The notes under the pieces: model-generated
Seen by the model: the letters and a program-made list of their open reading frames with translations, nothing else
Database searches by the model: none
What the model was told of the DNA's origin: nothing
Source: Fragum whitleyi
Taxonomy: Eukaryota; Mollusca; Bivalvia; Cardiida; Cardiidae
NCBI GenBank assembly: GCA_948146395.1
Contig: OX411547.1
Location: forward strand, 55,047,566-55,111,565
Direction: 5' to 3'
DNA length: 64,000 nt
Translations under genes and position numbers: made by a program
Shown here: one piece after another, positions 36,963 to 46,600 of the stretch
Layout: every line of letters starts with the position of its first letter
Position numbering within the stretch: position 1 is the stretch's first letter

Positions 36963-37135
36963 AATGGGTGGATAATCGTAGACCCATTTGGAATAGTAAA
37001 CTGTAGGCTAGGAAAGGATGTAATGGTGGTACTGGTGTGAGAATACTAGGAATCCATTGTAAAGTGCTGCTGCCTCCGCAATATAAATGAAAGACTGTTG
37101 AGAACGGCGTAAACCCCTTTCAAACAAACAAAACT
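36963..37135 (+). mobile_element. SINE, 5'-truncated
   Basis: Body and tail: GGATAATCGTAGACCCATTT, GTAGGCTAGGAAAGGATGTA, GAGAACGGCGTAAACCCC, then CAAACAAACAAAA. Lies inside the DNA transposon. Confidence 0.75.
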
Positions 37136-37836
37136 TGAAATTACTTGTCTTGTAATTTGTACTTGAATTAAAATAATGTTAATTAGGTGTTGTAAGTAGC
37201 CATGTCCAATTTCTACCATATTATTCTTTGATTTTAATTTATGGAAGAAACAAAGGATAATTATGATATTTTAAACATTTAACCAAAAATCACTTACTTA
37301 GAGAACCTGGAGAACAATTTGGGTTAACGTTTTTAGAAATGCCACCCAAGACACATAATTTAGTATCTTTTTTAAGCTTCAATTGCTTAAAGTTTAAGAC
37401 ATATTATTACAAATATTAGACAAGTTTGTACAACCGAAAAATTTTGATTTTTAATGTATCTGAAATTAAAAAAATCTTTACTATAAAATTTGATCGTAAT
37501 GCAGCTGTGGTACCCCCTATAAGGCTATCAAATGACCAGGGTTTCAGTGTCGTATTTTACTTTTGCAAAGCCTCTTTTAAAGTTTTAGGTAAGGTAATTT
37601 CAGAATTTTTAAAGTTTCTATGTGCCATTGTTATACTGAATTAAAAAAGAAATGTAGCACTAGATTGGTGATATTTATACCTTCGCTTTGAATTGTTTGG
37701 AATTGAATTTTCAGGAAAATATTCTTAGACAGACAGATCACAGGCAATTTCATTGTCCAATTTTCGTCAAATACACAAATGTTCGGTATCATGTAAGACA
37801 AGGTTTCAATCCAGTCCTGTACCTCATCAACCCTCT

Positions 37837-38014
37837 CTCACCAATGGGTTGATAATTGTAGACCTATGTGAAATAGCAGCTGGAGGCTAGGAAAGGATGT
37901 GAAGGTTTTACTGGTGAGAGTTATACCAGGAATGCATTTTTAGGTGCTCCAGCCGCCGCAATATAACTGAAGAATTGTTGAATGCGGCGTAAAATTACAT
38001 TCCATCAATCAACA
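37837..38014 (+). mobile_element. SINE, 5'-truncated
   Basis: CTCACCAATGGGTTGATAAT, AGCTGGAGGCTAGGAAAGGA, GTGCTCCAGCCGCCGCAATA, GCGGCGTAAAATTACATTCC and a CAATCAAC tail. Lies inside the DNA transposon. Confidence 0.75.
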
Positions 38015-38688
38015 ACTCTCACCATTTCCGGCATATTTTACACAATCTGGTAACAATGAAAAGGAAAATTATCATGAAAAAATAAGCTGATGACAATGTT
38101 GTCAAAATAATTGTTAGACTAAGGAAACAACAAAATTAAAATTCGGTGACTACTCGGAGAGTTTACATGAGTAGATGTTGGATACATGGTCTTTTGTCAT
38201 GAAACAATCGCCTGTTGGATAGGCAGACATACAAAAAGATCAATTTAGTAAAACAATATTGTTTTGAACTTGTTGACAAGGGTGTATATGAAAATGATTC
38301 AATACCAGAAGCTATCTTACTACCCATTCTTATCTTAAATCAAGTGGGTGGGGTAAGAATAATTTGAATTTGTCTTTTTATGTTTAAAATGCAATACATT
38401 TTTTTCAAATCATTAATAAAAGCTGTGGTTAAATTTGATTAGTTTTGCTTGCACAAATCAGTTTTAATCAATGTATATCACACAATATTCTCACTAAATT
38501 GGTTGTATTACAGGCATTAATAGTGGGTATCTAAATGCATGGAAAAATCAAAATACGTATCTTCCGATTTTGTCCTACTTTTAGTATGTCATCTAGGGAG
38601 GGTCAAGCTACTCAAAAAAGCCAAGAACGTTTTTGTTGCAATTTGTTTTGGGTTGAGGCCATATTTCGCTATTTTGACTGGACTATAT

Positions 38689-39455
38689 GTAAAGAAATGT
38701 TATGCAATGTTGAAATTATTTGATTCACGAGGTTATATCAATTGGGTCTCAAAAAATCAGAGAACATATATCAATATCAATATATATGGGAAAACCAGTC
38801 AGTTCAAAATGAAAAGCAATTTATTTCTCAATATGTGCAGAGACTAAAAGATCAGCATCAGCAGATATGGAGATCTAATTGTGCAACTCTTTCCAAACTT
38901 AAATTCTATAGTGGGTTTAACACTACCTTTAAGACAGAATTTTATTTGGAGAATGTAAAGATAAGGAAATTCAGAAAAGCATTTTCTTATTTCAGAACAT
39001 CTTCTCTACTCCTTGCGGTCGAGAAGGGTCGACATCAAGGAGTAGAGTATGATGACAGGCTATGTTATCATTGCAAAAATGTAGTCGAAGATTCATATCA
39101 TTTTCTACTAGTATGTCCTCAATATGATACTATTAGGGAAAAGTTTATTAGGGAGTCATTTTTTACTTACCCGTCAATAAATAAATTCAATATTTTAGTA
39201 AATAAGAAAAACGTCTTTGACGTTCGAAATTTAGCAATGTATTTGTATTATGCTTATGAAAAGCGAAGTGAAGTATTACAATTATCAAATGAAGTTATAG
39301 ATTGATGTAAAGTAGGTCATGACTTCTATAGTAGCTTTTCCTTCATATGATATTACATTAATCTCACTGGTTACGCCTCGAATGTTATGTAATTGTATTG
39401 GTGAATGTATGATTGTAAAGGCCGGTGGCCATATTAAATAAAATAAATATACTGC
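38689..39455 (+). pseudogene. LINE relic, C-terminal part and 3' end, downstream of the inserted transposon
   Basis: Continues the LINE of 31720-34521 in the same strand and frame: YVKKCYAMLKLFDSRGYINW, then after a frame change at ~38745 a long open stretch to 39305 with SYFRTSSLLLAVEKGR, the zinc-binding-like LCYHCKNVVEDSYHFLLVCP and REKFI. This Cys/His tail region is typical of LINE C-termini. The 3' end is GGCCGGTGGCCATATTAAAT AAAATAAATA near 39420-39450. Confidence 0.85.
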
Positions 39456-39529
39456 AGTATAAGTGCGGCTATTTGTTTTTTTTTATTACATTTAACGTTG
39501 ATCGTAGTTTTTGATGATAATAATTTAAA

Positions 39530-39660
39530 TATCTTATATAGGCCCCTACGTCTATTATGTTAGTATCACTCTCACGTCACGAAGTTGTGTAATTATTGTG
39601 ACATATTTGTATCGTGGGCCGGTGGCCTATATTACCAATAAAATGAATTGTATTGTATTG
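39530..39660 (+). repeat. Second LINE 3' end
   Basis: Another 3' end of the same kind: TATGTTAGTATCACTCTCAC, then GGGCCGGTGGCCTATATTAC and CAATAAAATGAATTG(TATTG)n. Only the 3' tail is present, as in a heavily 5'-truncated insertion. Confidence 0.6.
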
Positions 39661-40180
39661 TCTTTAAAGACTTATTTTTAGAATGATCCAATAGTAAAAT
39701 TTGCAGACAAGAATTTAAATTAAAATCTTTTGTTTTGTTTTTTTTTTTCTCTGAGGGTAGATAATTTAGTGTTGGTCCGTATGCAGAAATTACTCGTTTC
39801 ATATTTGTTTCTTTTTTCGCGATTGATGATGTTTCCCTTCTCTCTCTTCATGAGAATTTTCAAACAGACAGAATGTGTGGTAATTGGTTTAAGTGGCGTC
39901 AAAGCATGATATTATGTTTTAATGGGCTTATAATACGATCGGGCTTGCAAAATCCGAAAGGCCGTGCCCATCTGGCCGAGCTGGCTCATGGCCGAGTTTA
40001 CTCATTGGACGGTTGGAAAAGAGCCAAGTTGACCCGTTACCGTGTACATTAATACTTTTGTTTGTATGTATAAAATATTTTCGAAAATTATATACCTTGT
40101 TCATTTATATTCAAAATGTGGTTAATTTGAATTTTCAGTACTTTTGCGTGTTTATTCATTAATTTATATTTTTCAGACGA
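39661..40180. promoter_or_regulatory. Probable promoter region of the BZW gene
   Basis: The interval between the LINE tail and the first supported exon must hold the promoter if the gene starts here. No TATA box or other core element could be singled out, so this is inferred from position only. Confidence 0.3.
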
Positions 40181-40320
40181 TGGGGATTTAACGGAAGGCA
40201 ATTATTCTGCAGAATTTTAGTTCGCGTTTGGTTTGTGACATCACGAGAGTTTGTGAATACTCATTGTTTTGTCATTTGAAGTTTTTTCCTGTTGGCAAAC
40301 ACAGAAAAAGATCTCAGAAA
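40181..40320 (+). other. BZW 5' non-coding exon (probable)
   Basis: The stretch ends AAAGATCTCAGAAA followed by a strong donor, GTGAGTAAAC, at 40321. It lies 289 bp before the acceptor of the first coding exon, so it is the natural candidate for exon 1. The transcription start is not visible; the left limit is a guess. The open frame at 40228-40503 runs through the donor and shows no family similarity. Confidence 0.5.
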
Positions 40321-40609
40321 GTGAGTAAACTTTTAAAAATAACGTTCAGGAAGATCCTGAATATATATATTTATGTTTTTTCTCTTAAGAACGCTGAAGG
40401 TAGATATTTTGATGTTGAAAAACCTTTAATTTCACGCGTGTCTTCGCCGGCATGTCACATTTTCCACACAGGTTGTGAAATCACAGACTTAATCTTGGAT
40501 TGACTTAATCAAAATAATCTGACGAAAAGGAATATATAGACTAATTTAAAAGCTGGTCATTAACTGTTTATAGGTGATTGATTTCTTTAATTGAATATTT
40601 TAGGAGTTG

Positions 40610-40670
40610 ATGAGTCAGAAAGCAGAAAAACCCTCATTGTCAGGCCAACGTCTGAAGACTAGGAAAAGGG
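40610..40670 (+). CDS. BZW1: BZW coding exon 1 (residues 1-20 plus 1 nt)
   Basis: Acceptor ATTTTAG at 40597-40603, a six-base leader, then ATG. Encodes [24 protein letters not shown](L/F)KTRKRDEKE is the invariant family N-terminus, which fixes the start. Donor GTAAGT at 40671. Confidence 0.95.
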
Positions 40671-43600
40671 GTAAGTAATTGGGTGTCCAGACTCCTGCTA
40701 GCAGGTGAATAGATGGGTAAAACCATTGGTTACAGTGCCAAAATTTAAAAAGAAAAAAATGAGTGTTAGATTAAAAGATCAGGAGAACATATTTTGGTCA
40801 TTCAGGGATGGCTCCCTATCTGAAAAGAGTCTAAAACTCTTCTAAAACACGGCAAAGTCAGGTTTCTGTTTGATTGTTTCTAGAAGGCTGATCCAAAGTA
40901 TTACTGTGTAGGGAAAAAAAGATTATAAAAAGTAAAGGCATTTGTGTGGATCTGTCTAAAAGATGCTGTGTGCATATGTCGGGTGATCCTATGATAAGTT
41001 TGTATGAGCACTGCAACAAAATTATTCACAATTTGATGACTCACTCACAGCTGTTCTAATGGGAATTGATAATTTTTCAATGATATTTGACAAAAACTTC
41101 TTTTTTATGAAGTGAAAATTGTTTCAATCTACAGGCAAGTACAAGTCAATAATAAAATTTAAGTTGAGAATACGACATTTGAAAAAATGACTTGAGACTA
41201 TATTTTTTGTCATAATTCAAAATCCTGGCATCCTTGACAGGACTGATACTCACTGAATACATCTTGCGCAATTTTAAAAAAAAAGTAAACAGATAACTTT
41301 GATTTCAGATGAAAAAGAAAAATACGATCCTTCGGCGTTTCGTGATGCGGTTATCCAAAGTCTCAATGAATGTGGAACAGATCTAGAACAAGTAAGAATG
41401 GACTTTTCTATAAGCTAATCAAAGATCTTAAAAATGTTCATATTCAGCTTATACTACATAGAATCTGTTTTTGCATAACTTTTATGCAAGTTAATAAAAG
41501 ATCTTAAAAATGTTCATATTCAGCCTATACTACATAGAATCTGTTTTTTAGATCAAGATCATCCATCGAGATAAAAATTCTGTCTAATAAAATGCATTTT
41601 AATGAGAATTTATGTCTTAAAAACACTTTTTGTATTTTCAGGTGTCTAAATTTTTGGATAGTAGTAAACTAGACTACAGGCGATATAGTGATGTTTTATT
41701 TGACATTTTATTTGCTGGAGGAATTTTAGGTAAATTTGTATTTATGTATCGGCTAGAACTAAGTCCATGAGTCTCTGTAAATACTATTTGAATAATTTAA
41801 TTATTCCATTTTTAAAGACTCTTTTATGTAAGAGTTATGTCCCCTTTTTGACCTAGTGTTTTTACATTATCCAGCACCTGCAGTCAAGCATTGCACACGT
41901 AGACAGTGCTCTTGTCTATTTGAGGATTGTTTGGCATTTTGCTGAAAGTATGGTTCTATAAAAACAGGGTAAGGCAAGTCTTAAATTGTTATTTCTTAAC
42001 ATATATCCTTATGCTGTTTGTAGCCATTCTTAATGTCTTGTTGAGATCATTTCAATAGGTACCAAAATCTCAATTTTGTTAAATAATTATTTAACTGATT
42101 GAAATCTAAATTAAAAAATCCCCCTTTAGCTCTGGCTGAAAGTCTATTATACTCCTACATCTATGAAATCAGGGGCAAATTATGTGCATTGTTTGTCTGC
42201 CTCTGCAAGATATAATGAAAAAATTAACATTGCCAATTACTTCAAGGCTATTTAAGACACAATTCCAATATTTGGTATGATTATAGATCTCATTGATATG
42301 TATTTTAAAATACTAGGTCAAGGGCCATGTGATAAGGTCAAGGTCATCTGTCGAGGTCAAAAGTTTGAAAGATTTGCTGTTTCTAGGGCAATTAACCCTT
42401 GTCATGCTGAACCCGGAATATTCCTGCCTTGGTAGGAGCTATAGACAAACAGTAGCCTGCACATATGTGCAGTCTGATGTTAGTCTACATCACCTGTTTC
42501 TCACTTTTGAACCAAAATTTTCAATAGATTAGAGTTTCAAATAAAAATTGACCCACAGTTGGTACTTTCAGTGCTTTTTATGCCCCCGTATCGAGAGATC
42601 GGGGGCATATTGTTTTACTCCTGTCTGTCCGTCCGTCTGTCCGAAAACTTAATCGAACTTAACCTTTGCCTTTTCTCCAAAAGTATTTGACATACAAAGC
42701 TGTACACCAAAGTCAAGGTCATGTGACAAGGTCAAGGTCATGTGACAAGGTCAAGGTCATCTGTCAAGGTCAAACTCTAAAAAAAATGCTGTTACGGGGA
42801 CATTTGTGTTTCACAAACACATCTTGTTTCCCTTTGATTTTGCTAGAAAATTTTAAGCCAAAATTTATTCAGCATGACAAGGGTAAAGTTTTACAAACAC
42901 ATTTTGTTTTACAGCCCCTGGTGGTTCTATTGTTGAAGATCCAGATCAGACCAAACCATCTAGAACTTCTGTATGTGTGTTTGGATGTGACGAGGATAGA
43001 AACAGTTTAAAGGCATTTGTAGATGTAAGTTTCCATTTCAAGACTGCCATGGGTTCAAACCCTTGCTGCGGCAAATATCTTTTCTATTATTGTCTCCCAC
43101 CAGTGTAAAACCACAGGACAGGGTTTCCACTAGTCTTTCTTTCCAATATCTTTGTAACTTACTTTGTTAAGGTAGTGGACCCGTAATAGTTCTGCAACAT
43201 TTTGGACCACACATTCTTTCATAATGTTAACCGAGGTTTCCAAATGACAATCATTTGGAAACCTCGGTTAACACTGTTAAAGTTCATTACTTCTGATATG
43301 TTGCAAAACTATTACGGGTCCACTACCTTAAGGAGAAATGCTTATCACTTCTCTTTTTGCTTGAAGCTCCAAGTCTTTAGCTGAACTGGCCAAAAAACTG
43401 ATTGGCTTTGCTCATATTTGTCAACCATTTTTACTTGGAAATTTGAAAACTTGCAAACAGATTTAAAGTGCTTGATCAGTGGTTGACCCTTATTAGGGTC
43501 ATTTAAAGAATTTGATCAGTGAAAAAGAGAGTACATCAGATTTTATTTAACTATCCTCTAAAATACAGGGCTCGTGTTTGACCTTTAAACCAGGAGTTTG

Positions 43601-46600
43601 ACCCTCAAAAATCTGAAAATATCCTATTTTGACCCTTTGAGTTTCTTGCAAGGGGGTCGTTTTAGAATTTCTTAGGGTCAATACATGGTTTTATGATGTA
43701 TCTTGCATACTGTTCAGAATTTTATAAACAAATACTTACATATACTTACTTCATATCTTGACAAGAGAAGGCCAATTGACACAGCATAATTCTACTAACA
43801 AAATATGCTTTTTCTATTGTTTTGTCCCTTTAAAATCAGTTTTGACCCCCAGAAACTGAGAATTTCATGATTAAGGAGTAATGGACTCCCTAATTTCAAA
43901 AACTAGCCCTGAAATTATTTTTCTGAAAAACAGCAGGATGGATTTCCAAACTAAGTTCAATGTGATAGTCCCTTGATGGTCATTAATTGAGTAGCATAAA
44001 AATAATTTGATGATTTAAAAAATATTGCCTTTAAGGGGTGAAGCTGATTCTATATGACTTTATTAATGTTAAAATTTTCCAATTTCAAGGTTTTCAACAA
44101 ACTCCTGAGACGCTACAAGTATTTAGAGAAGTCCTTTGAAGAAGGGACAAAGAAGGTAATTTATATTTTCTGCTGTTTCACAGACAAAGGTACAAATTAG
44201 AGGAGGATATGCCAGTCTAAAACTTTTCTCATTGAAAAAATCCAATTTCTAACCCTAGATGCCCTATCTGTGGCTCTGCACCTATAAACCAGCACTTGTT
44301 TTTGACCTGAAAAACGGGGTATGGTTCCCCCAAAATTCGGAGTTTTATGTGAAATAAGTGAAAAAAATTTATAAAATTGGTATCCAAGCAAGGAAGAGAG
44401 TTATTTCAAACAATGGATGGAATGAGTGATTTTTTATGTTTATGATATGACTTACGTCGCAAGTTTGATAAACCGGTTAAATATTTTTGGTATTATACAG
44501 GTGTTATTAAACAAGTTGGAATAAGTATGCAAATGAGCTGAGAACATATTGCAATGTTATATTTTCATCGTGAAAATGACATCATAATGTATTTGCTGAC
44601 ATCATTTCGCAAACTGCATTGTTTGTTTCACAGAAAATCTAGAGTCTATAAATTTTACAAATTTCCTCACATTAAAGCAAAATTTCAGGTCATATTATAA
44701 GTAGAATATCAAATTTGTATTCAATTTCTGTCTGTTTATAAGTTTGTACACAATATCTTGTGAACACTATTTCTCCTGCATAAATGGATGGATTTAGATT
44801 CTTTTAAGTCACCTGTCCTTGGGCATGTTGTCAGGGTTCGGTAATATTCTACTGTATGTTTGTGTGGTGTCACATATACTTAATCTTCAGTTGATAATAT
44901 CACAAAATTTTGGAATAAGTTCGAAATGATATTGAATGGCTGGAAGGAGCAAGTGTTGAAAAAGATTAAAGGGAAGTAATATTATATTGCTTATTTTGTC
45001 AAATTTGACAAAATTAGTAATATTTTATTACTTTCCTTTAAAATTATCTATGTACCTATCCTATTTGTGTCTTCATGCACCAATCGGGAGCTTTGAATTT
45101 GGCACCAGCCAATAAACACATAGAATTACTCCATTGATTTGAATGAAATATTGAGCGTTTTGAACAGTTTCAAAGTGGTTTAAAATGATTTCAGTGTCTT
45201 CTAATGGTGTGAGTTGTAGATTGAATGATTGAATGAATAAATGGAGCGCCGAGTGACTGAATTGGAATGATCTTGGTGAATATCACTTTCAGGATATCAC
45301 TAACTCTGTCACTCATGTTTTCATGTTAATTCTTTTTATTACAGACCCTTGTGTTTCTGAAGGGATTCAAGCCAGATGAACAGGATAAGCTCGCTATCAT
45401 CCTGGGCATTTTGTTTGCCAATGGCCTCTGTAAGCCAAACATCCTCGCCTGTCTCTTTGAGGAGCATCTGGTCAAAGAGGGTAAGTTTTGATGTTAATTA
45501 CTTAATTTAAGGCTGGGCTTTGTGCTAGCTTTTCAATTTCTGGTCAAAGACGGCTAGTTTTACATGTAAAAATTTCTATATTTAAGGCGGGGCTTGAGCT
45601 AGCTTTTCAATTTCTGGTCAAAGAGGGTGAGTTTTATTCATTTCTTTATTAAGGCGGGCTTGTGCAAGTTTTTCAATTTCTGGTCAAAGAGGGGGAGTTT
45701 TATTAGCTTGGCTGTTTTTGGAGAACACCCAAGTTATTGCTGTAGCCCTGGTGTTGTTGTACTCGTTCGTTGTCGTTGTCATGCAAAAACTTTGACATTT
45801 TGTGATAGTGCTGGTTTAACTGAAGGCATTCACTTGAAACTTGGCACACATGTTCACCATCAAAAAAGCAACCTATGCTATCAAGGGGGATAACTCTAGA
45901 TGCATTTTGTGTAAATTAAGCCCCTTTTTCGACTTATATTTTTTTCCACTATCCAGTGCTCAACAGCCGAGCTAAGGCAACCGTAGGTGGTGCTCTTGTT
46001 AATTACTTTATTTAAGGCAGGGGGTGTGCTAGCTTTTCAATTTCAGGAGTCATTGACCCCCTTGAATGTGAATTTTTAGGGGTCAAACCTGCTGTTGATG
46101 GGGGTCAAATCAGTAGGATAAGTTGATCCAAAAGTAAAAATAGTATAATTCCTAGTTATGCTTATTTACCTCTTCAAATGTCTCCTTCATATCTTTTTAA
46201 GAGATTCATATGGCATATGAATCTCTTATAAAGATATAGAGGAGAAAATTACTGAATTCATTTCAAATAAATTCATAATTTGTAGTGGTCTCAAGATTCA
46301 ATAGAATTTTAGGAGACCCTCTGGACAGAAAAACTAAGGGGTGGAAATGGGATGATTTCAGATTTTTGAGGATCAACTCCCAGGTTTAAGGGTTAAACAC
46401 AAGTACTGTTAAATTAGTACATCTAGAATTAGAAATTTGGAACTTGAGCTCAATCTTGTAAAACTTCAGAAAGCATTATTATATTTTGTGGTAATTGAGA
46501 CATAGTTGTCCGGGTTTTAAGAAATACAGGTTTTGCGAATTTGAAACTCTTAAATAAGTAGCTAGGATTCTTATTACTCTTTCATTTGACTGGAACCTCT

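Larger units (their letters stand above)
34522..38685. mobile_element. DNA transposon with long terminal inverted repeats, inserted in the LINE (4,164 bp)
   Basis: The ends are TAGTCCAGTCAAA and its exact inverse TTTGACTGGACTA. Inverted similarity extends inward in blocks: CCCAAAACAAATTGCAACAA (34546) against its inverse near 38634-38653, and a 36-base block at 34618-34653 with one difference from the inverse of 38546-38581. The terminal repeats are thus ~132-140 bp. TAT flanks both ends (34519-34521 and 38686-38688). I saw no transposase; the interior is non-coding with SINE fragments and poly-C runs near 35008 and 36637. TIR length suggests a cut-and-paste element, but I cannot name the superfamily. 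Confidence 0.8.
42160..42910 (+). mobile_element. Old TATGCCCCC-family element, split by later insertions
   Basis: The left part keeps TTGTTTGTCTGCCTCTGC, TTCAAGGCTATTTAAGACAC, GGTCAAGGTCATCTGTCGAG and GCTGTTTCTAGGGCAATTA. The right part resumes after the MITE as GTTTTACAAACACATTTTGT TTT, the family's 3' end, which runs straight into the exon-4 acceptor. Confidence 0.65.

Noticed and set aside
43566..43914. Possible additional BZW exon in intron 4
   Set aside because: No frame matches the family and the exons on either side already join in phase without a gap.
45481..45632. Extra coding exon made by the downstream donor at 45627
   Set aside because: Reading on from exon 6 meets TGA after three codons, so it cannot add coding sequence; kept only as a possible decoy donor.
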